The notes: a model not told the origin generated them from the sequence alone. A stretch of 64,000 nucleotides of DNA from Semisulcospira habei (GCA_036245525.1 BTPG01000003.1:190639838-190703837), one strand, 5' to 3'; shown: positions 17,903 to 27,083, numbered from the stretch's first letter. Numbers and translations are program-made.

Positions 17903-19120
17903 ATAACCCACCATTAACCCTCCTACTGTCACCAAAAATACCCACACATGCTCTGCCATAAACCCAACTGCCTTTGCCGCTGTACTAATCAACCAGCTGA
18001 CAACAGAGCCTAAAATGCCAGGCAACGTGTCTACTGCTTTCAGAGCCAATTTCTTAAGCAAGTCTGATATGTGAGACAACTGTTTCTTTACCCACGACTG
18101 TAAATCTTTTGGATCTGTGGGAGCCGGTGGGCCCGGGGGTGGCGGTGCACCCCCACCAACCCCAGCACCGGAGACAGCCAGCACTACAGTGCTGATAATA
18201 AACCCAAGAGCAGTAATTAAACTAGCAATTGTAATACCCTGCTCTCTGAAAAGTGTTTTAAGTCTCTCAGCCAGAGTAGTGTCTTCGTAAAGTATTTTCT
18301 GAATAGTTTCTCTAATTCTGTTGACCTGTGATTTTAGTTTTTGTCTTCCAATACTAATTGTTTCTAACCGTCCTGATCTTTCTATCTGCAAATCATTTAA
18401 TCTGTGCTGTATTCTCTCTTTCATTTCTGTGTCAAGATTTCCATTGTCTGCTGTAGCCAGTTTCTCTTTTTCACGTTCAATGTGTTTATCAAGCTCTCCC
18501 AGTTTGGCAACATTGTTTACCATCTCACCTCTTATTGTCTGCAATGATTTATCCAAACCCATAATCTCTCTCATTGACAAAGGTGGATCATCTATTGTTT
18601 TCATAGCATCATTTATTTGCCCTTCAGTAAATGAGGTTTCTTGTATCACTGTGTTTGCTATTTCTGGTAGGTTTGTTACTGGTGCCATTTCAATCTCTTG
18701 CCCTGTTGGCAACTTTGTTTGCGTGTCGTGAAGAACACTAGCCAGTCTTGGCGTGACAGGAGACCCACCAATACCAAGTTGACGCAAGGCACCAATACCA
18801 CCTTCATTTTTTATTGTACTTAAAGCCCTAAACCTACTAGGGTCTTTTTTGTTAGTCAATAGTACTTTTCCTTTGTCAACAGTATTTAAATATAAATGAC
18901 CCTTGCCATCAAGTTCAAACTGATTAGGGTCTACGTTGTCTGGGCGGCCACCAACATGATCATAAAATGAGTTCACTTTGGTTTCTAAAAGTTCATGACG
19001 TAAACTGTAAATATTTCTTGTACCAGTCATATCTGTCATATCTGCCATATCTGTTGTATTACCAAAATCATACGTGTCATCCATTTCAAAATCTTCATGA
19101 TTAAATCCTCCTGCTGCCAT
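17879..19120 (-). CDS. Polinton coiled-coil and membrane-active protein, 413 aa
   Basis: The start MAAGGFNHED follows AATAAAACA. The order is: an acidic N-terminus (to about 40), a conserved middle with DPSRFRALSTIKNEGGIGAL, a predicted coiled coil (about 185-285), the block FREQGITIASLITALGF leading into a hydrophobic segment (296-318), a Gly/Pro linker (319-334), an amphipathic helical part (WVKKQLSHISDLLKKLA) and a C-terminal membrane segment (388-408). I recognise the REQG-TIAS-TA-G block followed by a GGG/PPP linker as recurring in predicted proteins of cnidarian and mollusc genomes; its function is not established. The layout is compatible with membrane disruption or anchoring. It is divergent to the capsid gene, with starts 40 bp apart. 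Confidence 0.75.
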   Translation of the reverse strand: MAAGGFNHEDFEMDDTYDFGNTTDMADMTDMTGTRNIYSLRHELLETKVNSFYDHVGGRPDNVDPNQFELDGKGHLYLNTVDKGKVLLTNKKDPSRFRALSTIKNEGGIGALRQLGIGGSPVTPRLASVLHDTQTKLPTGQEIEMAPVTNLPEIANTVIQETSFTEGQINDAMKTIDDPPLSMREIMGLDKSLQTIRGEMVNNVAKLGELDKHIEREKEKLATADNGNLDTEMKERIQHRLNDLQIERSGRLETISIGRQKLKSQVNRIRETIQKILYEDTTLAERLKTLFREQGITIASLITALGFIISTVVLAVSGAGVGGGAPPPPGPPAPTDPKDLQSWVKKQLSHISDLLKKLALKAVDTLPGILGSVVSWLISTAAKAVGFMAEHVWVFLVTVGGLMVGYLMKQIKK

Positions 19121-19153
19121 TGTTTTATTAATTTATTATTTTTTATTGTGCAT

Positions 19154-19163
19154 AATAAAAATG
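19154..19163 (+). promoter_or_regulatory. Start motif AATAAAAATG (major capsid gene)
   Basis: AATAAAA overlaps the ATG at 19161 and supports that start over the upstream ATG at 19146. Confidence 0.55.
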
Positions 19164-20447
19164 ACACAGTCTTACGGATCAAAGTTAGACCCATACAGAA
19201 AACTACGTGAGCCCCTGGGTGTTAAGGGCATAAGACAATCGATAGTCATCACGAACAATCCAAGTACCATAGACCAGAACCAAACACTTACAGTCAAGTT
19301 TCCAAACCTAGGCCCCAGTGACGTTATTGTTCCTGGCACTGCACGCCTAGCATTTAATATTGAACTATCATCAGACGCAGATGTAAACAGAACACTGGTT
19401 GACAATCTTGGCAGAGCAATTGTTAGAACTATTAAAGTAAAACTTGAAGGGCAGGAAGTGTTTAGTCTTGACGACGCAGATGTGTTCTACTGTTACAAAG
19501 ATCTTTGGCTCACAAGAGAAGAACGAGAAGACCGTATTTACCAAGGCATACAGTCAGATAATGTTGGTAAACTTCGAATCAATGCCGGAGACAAAACAAC
19601 TACTGGGGTACCAAAGGAAGTTATTATAGCAGAAACATATGGAACCAGATTTTACATTCCACTTGAGTTTGAAATCCTAACAGCACATTTGCCTTATTAT
19701 CAAGGGGCACTGAATGACCGTCTGAGCTTTGAACTAACTTTCAATGACTACTCCAAAGTTATAAAATCATCTGCCACAGATGCAACATACAAGATCTCTA
19801 ACATTTCCTTGGAATATGAAATTGTCACACATATTGAACTAGCCAGACTCATACAAAATCAGTACCAGTCAAGACTTCCAATTTATTATGACAGGGTGAT
19901 TAGACATAGTTTAATTCCCAAAGACAAGAGTGACCCAATGTGGAACTTAAACTTAAACACACCTGCCAGGTCACTGAAAGGTATTCTTATGTTGTTTGTT
20001 GAACCGGTGAGTCCATACAAAAGAGATTCAGAAAAATTCTACAATCCTAAGATTACACATTTGTCCTGCACAATCGAAGGCCGCCCTAATCAAGTGTACG
20101 CTTCAGGAATGTTACCTTATCAACACTATGACGAAACCACAAAGTATTTTGCAGGAGGAAGGATTAGAGATAAACCTGCAAACATTGCGTGTAAAGATCT
20201 ACATCTGTATGACGTTAGGATTGGACAATACCTTACAAACAAATATGCACTGTGGCTAGACCTTCGTAGTACAGATGACGATTATCTTCATGGGTCAGGA
20301 CGAACTGTCGAGAATGGTAGTGACGGAATAACAATTCAGATACAAAAGAAGGTTGAAACTGCTGCAGCCATTAACATATATTTGTACCTGATATATGACG
20401 CACAACTCAATATACAAGAGTGTAGACTAAGTGGACACATATATTAA
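19161..20447 (+). CDS. Double-jelly-roll major capsid protein, 428 aa
   Basis: The start at 19161 (MTQSYGSKLDPYRKLREP) is preferred because it follows AATAAAA; a start at 19146 would add five residues. The N-terminal region has VPGTARLAFNIEL and VRTIKVKLEGQEVF, then DADVFYCYKDLWLT. The centre has FYIPLEFEILTAHLPYYQGA and SFELTFNDYSKV; the second half has SLKGILMLFVEP and a C-terminal strand pair ending NIYLYLIYDAQLNIQ. These blocks fit the two-jelly-roll capsid protein of Polintons (relatives: adenovirus hexon, Mavirus and PLV capsids). It would form pseudo-hexameric capsomers. It is followed 19 bp later by the ATPase gene. Confidence 0.82.
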   Translation: MTQSYGSKLDPYRKLREPLGVKGIRQSIVITNNPSTIDQNQTLTVKFPNLGPSDVIVPGTARLAFNIELSSDADVNRTLVDNLGRAIVRTIKVKLEGQEVFSLDDADVFYCYKDLWLTREEREDRIYQGIQSDNVGKLRINAGDKTTTGVPKEVIIAETYGTRFYIPLEFEILTAHLPYYQGALNDRLSFELTFNDYSKVIKSSATDATYKISNISLEYEIVTHIELARLIQNQYQSRLPIYYDRVIRHSLIPKDKSDPMWNLNLNTPARSLKGILMLFVEPVSPYKRDSEKFYNPKITHLSCTIEGRPNQVYASGMLPYQHYDETTKYFAGGRIRDKPANIACKDLHLYDVRIGQYLTNKYALWLDLRSTDDDYLHGSGRTVENGSDGITIQIQKKVETAAAINIYLYLIYDAQLNIQECRLSGHIY

Positions 20448-20466
20448 AATTATATTGTGTATTAAA

Positions 20467-21078
20467 ATGAACCGGAGCTTAATGACCCTTGACCCACACT
20501 GTGGATTGTTTTGTGGCGCCACAGGGTGTGGTAAAACTGAATTTGTACTTAACCTATTACAAACAAGATACATCCACCATTTTGAAAACATTGTAATATT
20601 TTGTCCTACAATCAAACACAACAAAGCTTATCACAATCGTTTATTCATTTGGACTGACAACAACATATACTTAGTTGACCCTGAGAAAAAACTGAATGAC
20701 TACCTACAATATTTTTACAAGCAATTTGAAGGACAGCCAACGTTGTTCATAGTTGATGACTGTTCTGCAGAGAAAGACATTGTCAAAAAGAGAAACACTC
20801 TAGCAGAACTTGCCTTCAGTGGCAGACACGCTAATGTAAGTGTATGGATTCTCACTCAAAAATATAATGCTGTACTGAAAGATTTTCGAGAACAGTTAAA
20901 GTTTATCTGTTTGTTTTACTGTAAGGATCGTGACAGCTTCGAAGACTGTCTCAGAGAAAATGATGTCATCCCAAATAAGCATGAACGAGATGATGTAAAA
21001 AATAAACTGAAATCAACTAAGCATCTGAAGCTCATTTTAAAGACAGATCAGCCCACAGGGTATGGGTTAGTAAATTGA
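20467..21078 (+). CDS. A32/FtsK-HerA type genome-packaging ATPase, 203 aa
   Basis: The start at 20467 (MNRSLMTLDPHCG) follows TATTAAA; an in-frame ATG at 20431 lies before the motif. Walker A is GATGCGKTE (residues 17-25), Walker B is LFIVDD (92-97), and a sensor-like VSVWILTQKYN is near 127-137. The size and motif spacing fit the short viral packaging ATPases of Polintons and virophages, which move DNA into preformed capsids. It sits directly behind the capsid gene in the plus block, as is common in the group. Confidence 0.88.
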   Translation: MNRSLMTLDPHCGLFCGATGCGKTEFVLNLLQTRYIHHFENIVIFCPTIKHNKAYHNRLFIWTDNNIYLVDPEKKLNDYLQYFYKQFEGQPTLFIVDDCSAEKDIVKKRNTLAELAFSGRHANVSVWILTQKYNAVLKDFREQLKFICLFYCKDRDSFEDCLRENDVIPNKHERDDVKNKLKSTKHLKLILKTDQPTGYGLVN

Positions 21079-21107
21079 TGTAAATTAATTTATTCTTTTG
21101 TTTGTCC

Positions 21108-21117
21108 AATAAAAATG
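21108..21117 (+). promoter_or_regulatory. Start motif AATAAAAATG (114-aa gene)
   Basis: Preceded by TTATTCTTTTGTTTGTCC; the next gene has the similar TTATTATTTTGTCGGACA, so the conserved element may extend upstream of the A tract. Confidence 0.55.
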
Positions 21118-21459
21118 ACAGACGGACAAATCATACAGGTGCTTGATCTCACACACCTTTTCAAAGATGTTATGCACTTTACTGACTTAATAACACCCAA
21201 ACAGACTTACATAAGCCTTTCAGCACCATCAGAAATATATGTTACATATAGTGTGACTTTAGATTACGTCGATGAGCATCCAGATGTGGAGTGCATGACA
21301 GTTGATTTAAAGACACCTACTTTTAAAGTTGATGATACCAACTATGGTTGGTTAGGAGAAGTTTGTTATAGCATATTTAAACAACTACGTAAACTAAATG
21401 TTTATATTGACAGTGTTACAGTTAATAAAGTGGTATTACACAGGGTGAGCAAGCAGTAA
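21115..21459 (+). CDS. Small Polinton protein, 114 aa
   Basis: Starts MTDGQIIQVLDLTHLF after AATAAAA. It is acidic overall, without membrane segments or Cys motifs. A beta-rich middle (TYISLSAPSEIYVTYSVTLD) is followed by YGWLGEVCYSIFKQLRKLN. It lies between the ATPase and polymerase genes with 36-bp gaps, and shares the leader sequence and the MTD start of the polymerase gene. I do not recognise a family. The shared leader and the intact frame argue that it is real. Confidence 0.65.
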   Translation: MTDGQIIQVLDLTHLFKDVMHFTDLITPKQTYISLSAPSEIYVTYSVTLDYVDEHPDVECMTVDLKTPTFKVDDTNYGWLGEVCYSIFKQLRKLNVYIDSVTVNKVVLHRVSKQ

Positions 21460-21488
21460 TATTTTTTCATTTATTATTTTGTCGGACA

Positions 21489-21498
21489 AATAAAAATG
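21489..21498 (+). promoter_or_regulatory. Start motif AATAAAAATG (DNA polymerase gene)
   Basis: Lies in the context GTCGGACAAATAAAAATGAC, nearly the same as at the preceding gene. Confidence 0.55.
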
Positions 21499-24400
21499 AC
21501 GGACAATGTTCAAAACCCTGGCTCATCTAGTTTAAGAAACGTGTTTCACACAACAAACTTACCCATATCCAATACTAATAATGTTTACGAATCAATAGAA
21601 AACTCTTTTTCTGTCATACAACAAAATCTTCTTACAGGCAGTGTAAAGATTCAGATTGTTGCAAAAATCGAATTCACTAGGGTGGACGGTGAAGTGATTG
21701 TATCGTACATATCAACAAGACAACACACTGTTAACACAAGAAGAGAACCGGAGGTGGAGAACGTGTTTAGAGACAGACTATTACCAGACTTCCTCCAGGC
21801 GATTGACAGTGCAAGAATGAAGGGGTCTGGTTGGCACGAAGGACATGTACATGAACTGCAACTAAAGCAGTCTAGGTATCATCCTATATTAGGTAAAGCA
21901 TGGTTGCCACTGCCAACAGAAGTAGTAAACAAAAAGGCTGTTGTTAACATTCAGAACAATGACAACTATTGTTTCATGTGGTGTGTGCTTGCTAAACTAC
22001 ACTTTGTAAAAATAAAACCTGAACGTGTTTCTAACTACACCAAATTTGTAAAGGAACTCGATTTTAGTGGCATTGAGTTCCCTGTTAAAATAGAGGACAT
22101 AGACTTGTTTGAAAAATTAAATCCTGGCATATCTGTAAATGTGTTTGTGTGGGATAATGTGTCTGTTGACAAGTTACAACCCATTAGAGTATCAGCACTG
22201 GCACCAACCTATGGTCAGTCAGAAGATAAGCATGTTGACATGTTGCTAATCGGAGATGACAATAACTTTCACTACACAATTATTAGGAATATGTCACGTC
22301 TAATTCATAATCATACAACAAAACACAAGGGCAAACAGGAATTTTGTAATAGATGTTTACAGAGGTTTTCCTCTATTGCAGTGGCACACAAACATGTTTT
22401 ACACTGCAGGTCAGCTGATGACATACAAACTGTACTTAAGTATCCAGATCCTGGTAGTCAAGTGTATTTTAAAAACTATGGGAATCAACAAAAGTTGCCG
22501 TTTGTAGTGTACGCAGATTTTGAATCATTAGTAGTTCCGTATGAAGGTCATGTTCCAGAGTCATTACCAAAGACTATAAAGTTGAGTGACCAAGTGGTGT
22601 GTTCTTTTGGATACATTATTGTTAGGTCAGACGGTCTTCATTCAGAGCCTGTTATCTACAGGGGTGAAAATGCAGCATGTCTGTTTTTAACAGAAATGAG
22701 ACATCTGTATAGTCAGGTAGTACAGTATCTCACAACATGTCAGATGCCTTTGGTGATGACAGAAGAAGACAAACTAAAATTTGATACAGCTGAGACGTGT
22801 TGGATTTGTGAACAGCCTCTGGGAGGTGATAAAGTTCGTGACCATGATCACATAACTGGACGTTACAGGGGAGCTGCTCATAACAATTGTAACTTATTAT
22901 TAAAAACAGATCCCAAGACATATAAACTGCCAATCTTTTTCCACAATCTCAAAGGATATGATTCACACATTATCATGCAGGCTGTAGATGAGTCGTACAA
23001 AAACATAAGTTGTATTGCCCAGACAACTGAGAAATACTTAACTTTTAGGTTAGACAAATTAGCATTTTATGACTCCATGCAACATTTGTCTTTAGGATTG
23101 GCTAGTCTTGCAGAAGGGCTGACTGAGTATCCAATAACAAGTAAATATTTTGAGCCAGACTTGATTAAGAAAGGTGTGTATCCATATGAGTACATTGATC
23201 ACTGGGTTGTGTTTGAAGAAACAAGACTGCCACCAAAAGAGAAATTTTATTCTACACTAACTGGAAAAGGAATTTCTGACTCTGAATATCAACATGCACT
23301 TGATGCGTGGGGGAAGTTAGGATGTCAGACAATTGGTGATTACCATGACCAGTACTTGAAAGCAGACGTTTGTTTGCTAGCAGACGTATTTGAAAGTTAC
23401 CGTGAAAAGGGTTTGTTACACTACAGACTTGACCCTGCTTGTTACATAACTAGTCCTGGCATGACATGGGATGCATTTTTGAAATCCAGTAAGATATTTA
23501 TAGACCTGTTGTCTGATCGTACGATGGGTGAAATGGTGGAACGTGGATTGAGGGGAGGCATTAGTATTGCAGCAAATAACTACGCCAGAGCAAATAATAA
23601 ATATCTGGACGCCCATGGTGACCTTGGCCGGGGGTTTGACCCCTCAAACCCTGGGTCAAGGTCATTCATTACGTACTTGGACGCTAATAATTTGTATGGC
23701 TGGGCAATGTGTGAGTTATTGCCCTTGAAAAACTTTTGTCTGTATGATTTGTCACAGTATGATGTAACAGAGTCAGGGTTAACTAACAATATTATGAATC
23801 TTGACCGAAACGACACAAAGGGTTGGATCTTTGAAGTAGACCTAGAGTACCCACACCACCTACACGATTACCATAATGATTATCCATTGGCTGTTGAGAA
23901 AATGAGTATGACAGGAAAAAAAGAAGACACTAAGCTTGTGCCAAATTTGAATGACAAATTCAATTATGTTTGTCACTATCGCTTGCTGCAGTTTTACATC
24001 AGACACGGGTTAGTACTAAAGAAAGTTCACAGAGGAATTCAATTTGATCAGAGTGCTTTCATGAAAGATTACATAATGAAGAACACAACCCTTCGTGCCA
24101 GAGACGGCAACACTGCATTTGACAAAGACTTCTTTAAGCTTATGAACAATGCCTGTTTTGGCAAGACAATGGAAAATCCTCATCACAGAAAAGATGTGAG
24201 ACTTGTTACAACTGAATCGGGTGCAATTAAACTTACAGGTAAGCCTCAGTACACAGGGTACAAAGAGTTTCATTCATCATTGTATGCAGTGTCACTCAAA
24301 AAAAAGATAGTTAAACTGGACAAGCCAGTATTCATTGGTATGGCAATTCTTGAGTTGTCAAAACTGTTGATGCTTGAATTTTATTATGATTACTTCAAAC

Positions 24401-24993
24401 CAAAGTATCCTGACTGCCGTCTGTTGTACACTGACACTGACTCTATGATCATTGATGTGTGTACTGAAGACTTTTATGAAGACATGAAAACAGAGTTACA
24501 CATGTATGACACATCTGACTATCCTAAAGATCATCCACTGTTTAGCACACAAAACAAGAAAGTGCCTGGTAAGTTTAAGGATGAACTAAATGGTGTGCCT
24601 ATAGTTGAGTATGTTGGACTGAGATCCAAAATGTATTCTATACTGCACCAGAAAGGTAGTCAGTCAAAAGCCAAAGGTATCAAGAAAACAGCGATAAAAA
24701 ATAAAGACATACGTCATGAACATTACAAGCAAGTGTTAGATGGTGCATTAATGCCTGATTATCCAAACAAGTCACTGAGATCAAATAAACATAATCTTGA
24801 AATAATTCAAACACATAAGAAATCACTTGCAGTTGGGGACACAAAACGAGTGTTTCATAGTAAAGAGAAAGCTTATGCACCTGGACATTACAGACTCAAG
24901 TTATCTGAAGACATTTGTGATGAACTGGTTGATGAATTAATTGATGACTTAGTTACTGAAATGAGTAACGGTGTCTGGGGGAATAATCTGTAG
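21496..24993 (+). CDS. Protein-primed family B DNA polymerase of the Polinton, 1165 aa
   Basis: It would replicate the linear element from its termini. An N-terminal region (about 50-280) typical of long Polinton polymerases is followed by a zinc-finger-like block (CNRCLQRFSSIAVAHKHV, about 283-305). Exonuclease motifs: Exo I YADFESL (about 338), Exo II FFHNLKGYDSHI (about 481), Exo III YLKADVCLLADVF (about 620). Between Exo I and Exo II sits an endonuclease-VII-like zinc module (CWICEQPL, then RDHDHITGRYRGAAHNNC, about 434-466), usual for this family. Polymerase motifs: A YLDANNLYGW (about 727), B KLMNNACFGKTMEN (about 881), C YTDTDSM (about 978). All catalytic Asp residues are present and the frame is intact. 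The 3' end overlaps the convergent integrase gene by 45 bp. Confidence 0.96.
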   Translation: MTDNVQNPGSSSLRNVFHTTNLPISNTNNVYESIENSFSVIQQNLLTGSVKIQIVAKIEFTRVDGEVIVSYISTRQHTVNTRREPEVENVFRDRLLPDFLQAIDSARMKGSGWHEGHVHELQLKQSRYHPILGKAWLPLPTEVVNKKAVVNIQNNDNYCFMWCVLAKLHFVKIKPERVSNYTKFVKELDFSGIEFPVKIEDIDLFEKLNPGISVNVFVWDNVSVDKLQPIRVSALAPTYGQSEDKHVDMLLIGDDNNFHYTIIRNMSRLIHNHTTKHKGKQEFCNRCLQRFSSIAVAHKHVLHCRSADDIQTVLKYPDPGSQVYFKNYGNQQKLPFVVYADFESLVVPYEGHVPESLPKTIKLSDQVVCSFGYIIVRSDGLHSEPVIYRGENAACLFLTEMRHLYSQVVQYLTTCQMPLVMTEEDKLKFDTAETCWICEQPLGGDKVRDHDHITGRYRGAAHNNCNLLLKTDPKTYKLPIFFHNLKGYDSHIIMQAVDESYKNISCIAQTTEKYLTFRLDKLAFYDSMQHLSLGLASLAEGLTEYPITSKYFEPDLIKKGVYPYEYIDHWVVFEETRLPPKEKFYSTLTGKGISDSEYQHALDAWGKLGCQTIGDYHDQYLKADVCLLADVFESYREKGLLHYRLDPACYITSPGMTWDAFLKSSKIFIDLLSDRTMGEMVERGLRGGISIAANNYARANNKYLDAHGDLGRGFDPSNPGSRSFITYLDANNLYGWAMCELLPLKNFCLYDLSQYDVTESGLTNNIMNLDRNDTKGWIFEVDLEYPHHLHDYHNDYPLAVEKMSMTGKKEDTKLVPNLNDKFNYVCHYRLLQFYIRHGLVLKKVHRGIQFDQSAFMKDYIMKNTTLRARDGNTAFDKDFFKLMNNACFGKTMENPHHRKDVRLVTTESGAIKLTGKPQYTGYKEFHSSLYAVSLKKKIVKLDKPVFIGMAILELSKLLMLEFYYDYFKPKYPDCRLLYTDTDSMIIDVCTEDFYEDMKTELHMYDTSDYPKDHPLFSTQNKKVPGKFKDELNGVPIVEYVGLRSKMYSILHQKGSQSKAKGIKKTAIKNKDIRHEHYKQVLDGALMPDYPNKSLRSNKHNLEIIQTHKKSLAVGDTKRVFHSKEKAYAPGHYRLKLSEDICDELVDELIDDLVTEMSNGVWGNNL

Positions 24994-25914
24994 TTCTTCT
25001 CTGACAAATGCCCTCTGGGGTGCAGGGTCATACAGGTAATATATTGTTGCGTCTGGACCGGGAATTATTTTTTTTATATTGTGTACAGACGTTGACCAGA
25101 TGGGGTCTGTTGCCCTGCGTCTGTCGTCGTTCTCAGCCTCCCCTGGCTGATATAAATATCTCACCTGTTTAGTAAATAAACTTGTGTCTGGTGCCAGGGT
25201 TGGTCCTGTTTTTGGTTCTGTAATTGTTTTCAATTTAATAGCATCAGCAGGTTTTGGGTGTCCTTCATTGTTCATTGCTTTTATCACATGTGGTAATCTC
25301 TTTACCCACTCCGTGTTACGGGTGTCATGCATGAGTTCCTTAGAATACTGGTAACTGAAAAGTCTTTCTGATAACTGTTTGTTAAAGTTTTCAACAATTG
25401 CCTGTGATCTGTGTACGCCTGGAATGCCTCGTCTGACCAGTATGCCATGCTTTGCAAATAACTGATTAACTGCACCTTTGAATTCTGATCCATCATCAAC
25501 CTGCACTAGTCTGGGGTATCTTAAAGGGCCTCGACCATATATTTTTGTTAATGCTGTAGCAACTGTACTGGCTGTTTTGTCAGATATGGGTTCAGCGTCT
25601 TTATACCTTGAAGCAATATCTACAACAGTTAATGCGTACTTGTATCGTTTCTTTCTTATTGTGTCATGCGGAAGAAACAGGAGGTCCATTTGGTGCGTGT
25701 CATTAGGTGTTGTGTTCTCAAAATGGGGCCTCGTTATCTTTCTTGGAGCAGGAAGATATATCTGCCAAATTGCTTGTCTCTGTAACCATTGTTTGACCTG
25801 ATTGAGTGTTATATCTCCGCCCACAGCGGCATGTAATTTCTGAATAGCTGTTGCTCCTTTCCAATAGCCTGATGGAGAGTAATATATTTTTGATAGTTTA
25901 TTTTTGGCTGCCAT
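24949..25914 (-). CDS. Polinton rve-type (retroviral-like) integrase, 321 aa
   Basis: The start MAAKNKLSKIYYSP at 25914 follows GAAAAA; an upstream in-frame ATG lies inside the neighbouring gene. The DDE core has HQMDLLFLP (Asp77), VQVDDGSEF (Asp140) and QAIVENFN (Glu175), with near-canonical spacing. The N-terminal KIYYSPSGYWKG and the C-terminal WSTSVHNIKKIIPGP with VREELQIIP match the SH3/chromo-like tail seen in Polinton integrases. It would join the terminal inverted repeats to a target with 6-bp staggered cuts, in agreement with the TGCGGT duplication. It overlaps the 144-aa gene start-side by 17 bp and the polymerase gene tail by 45 bp. Confidence 0.95.
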   Translation of the reverse strand: MAAKNKLSKIYYSPSGYWKGATAIQKLHAAVGGDITLNQVKQWLQRQAIWQIYLPAPRKITRPHFENTTPNDTHQMDLLFLPHDTIRKKRYKYALTVVDIASRYKDAEPISDKTASTVATALTKIYGRGPLRYPRLVQVDDGSEFKGAVNQLFAKHGILVRRGIPGVHRSQAIVENFNKQLSERLFSYQYSKELMHDTRNTEWVKRLPHVIKAMNNEGHPKPADAIKLKTITEPKTGPTLAPDTSLFTKQVRYLYQPGEAENDDRRRATDPIWSTSVHNIKKIIPGPDATIYYLYDPAPQRAFVREELQIIPPDTVTHFSN

Positions 25915-26332
25915 TTTTTCTAGCAATGAAAACTCCTGTAAAATAAACAAATGTCATTCCCACTAGAACAAAGATTATCTCCCCGTTTCTTTGTTGTGTG
26001 CTTGGTTTGTAATAGTCACTTAGTTTTGGTTTCGGGATAGACATGTCTTCACCTGTGACAAGAAAATATTCCCTGATTGCTTCGTCTGTATTTGAAAACG
26101 TATGTTGTGCGTGGCCTTCAAGCCTGAGTTTTTCATTGATGAAATCAAGTTTCTCAATTCTATTCTTTTCATATTCTTGTTGAGCTTGTGCTAATTTTTC
26201 TGACGCCTCATTGTGACGTTTCATTTCTTCTGCTGATTCTTCTCTACCCATTTTTGAAAAGAGATAATTAGAGCCACTAAATGCCAGAGCGTTAACCATC
26301 GCTCCTCCTATCATAATAGCTATCGTCGCCAT
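25898..26332 (-). CDS. Small Polinton membrane/coiled-coil protein, 144 aa
   Basis: Starts MATIAIMIGGAMVNALAFSG after AATAAAAATAAT. An N-terminal hydrophobic stretch ends in SGSNYLF, a charged coiled coil (about 30-75) follows, and then DEAIREYFLVTG, KLSDYYKPS and a C-terminal transmembrane segment (IIFVLVGMTFVYFTGVFIA). I recall proteins with the ALAF-G-SNYLF, REY-VTG and LSD-Y-PS blocks from other Polinton-bearing invertebrates; the function is unknown. It would be a small membrane protein, possibly a virion one, and is probably co-expressed with the integrase. Confidence 0.8.
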   Translation of the reverse strand: MATIAIMIGGAMVNALAFSGSNYLFSKMGREESAEEMKRHNEASEKLAQAQQEYEKNRIEKLDFINEKLRLEGHAQHTFSNTDEAIREYFLVTGEDMSIPKPKLSDYYKPSTQQRNGEIIFVLVGMTFVYFTGVFIARKNGSQK

Positions 26333-26343
26333 ATTATTTTTAT

Positions 26344-26574
26344 TTACATAGAAACATTTTCTGGAATAATTCCCTGCTTGACAAGAAAATCTTTTGTCGC
26401 AATTGACGCTGTGACAACTACAATTAGCTTAGCACTGTCTTCAAAGTCAAGTCTACTCAAGTCTGCTGATTTCATTTTGAGTAGACTTTTCCCCAGCATA
26501 GAATAAGCTACTGCTAATCCACTTATCACGGCAGAGTGATACACAAGGTTCATCATGTTCTTTGTGTCATTCAT
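26344..26574 (-). CDS. Small Polinton protein with two hydrophobic segments, 76 aa
   Basis: Starts MNDTKNMMNLVYHSAVISG. The first hydrophobic segment includes GLAVAYSMLGKSLLKM, followed by LDFEDSAKLIVVVTASIATK and the ending VKQGIIPENVSM. The Y-AV-GLA-YSMLGK and KQGI-P blocks recur next to the 144-aa protein in related elements as I remember them. It lies 11 bp upstream of that gene. It is probably a small two-pass or peripheral membrane protein of unknown role. An AATAAAAATATT motif is about 33 nt upstream rather than at the ATG. Confidence 0.75.
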   Translation of the reverse strand: MNDTKNMMNLVYHSAVISGLAVAYSMLGKSLLKMKSADLSRLDFEDSAKLIVVVTASIATKDFLVKQGIIPENVSM

Positions 26575-26609
26575 TTCTTAGGCAAGAAAAATTAAAATAA
26601 TATTTTTAT

Positions 26610-27083
26610 TTACTGCATATAAAATGGGTCAACGGCTTTGGGTGTTACTGGTAATGTGGCGACTTCTGGTTTTGTTTTTGGAGTGTCTGATTTTTTGGTC
26701 ACTGTACGAGTCTGTGGTTTGTATTTTTTGTATAATTGATAACCTACGTAACCAAATCCGACAACAAATCCGGCAATTATATATTTTGTTGATTGAGGTT
26801 CGGGGTCAGGGTCAGGGCGAGGGTCAGACTTAGTTGTTTGTCTCTCACTTTGATGAGGGTGTGACGGACCTGGCTGTCCTGACGGTAGTGTCACCAATGA
26901 TGTTATTGACTGTGGGTCAGTTACATGTACCTTTTGCAGTAGTTCTAACTTTTTTTGTTTGTTCAATGCAGCTACTCTCTTTCCAGCCTCAACCCTTCCT
27001 GGACTTTTAACCTTAGTCACAGTTTGAACCTGTGTCAAAACAGGGTCGGGGTTCGGTTGTGGAGTCATCTGGGTTTCGTCCAT
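26610..27083 (-). CDS. Polinton basic protein with one transmembrane segment, 157 aa
   Basis: The N-terminal third ends in a basic, Ala-rich block (RVEAGKRVAALNKQKKLELL), followed by a Pro/Ser/His-rich linker with PDPDPEP, then a hydrophobic segment (YIIAGFVVGFGYVGYQLYKK) and a Lys/Thr/Pro-rich tail. Similar RVEAG-R-AALN blocks are familiar from Polinton clusters. The start overlaps the end of the upstream 175-aa gene by 71 bp. It may be a membrane-linked DNA- or core-binding protein, from composition only. Confidence 0.75.
   Translation of the reverse strand: MDETQMTPQPNPDPVLTQVQTVTKVKSPGRVEAGKRVAALNKQKKLELLQKVHVTDPQSITSLVTLPSGQPGPSHPHQSERQTTKSDPRPDPDPEPQSTKYIIAGFVVGFGYVGYQLYKKYKPQTRTVTKKSDTPKTKPEVATLPVTPKAVDPFYMQ

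Noticed and set aside
18321..18731. 136-codon plus-strand frame
   Set aside because: Antisense shadow of the 413-aa Polinton gene.
24949..25914. Integrase considered as part of a retrovirus or Ty3-like element
   Set aside because: No RT, gag or LTR adjoins it; it overlaps PolB and lies between Polinton TIRs.
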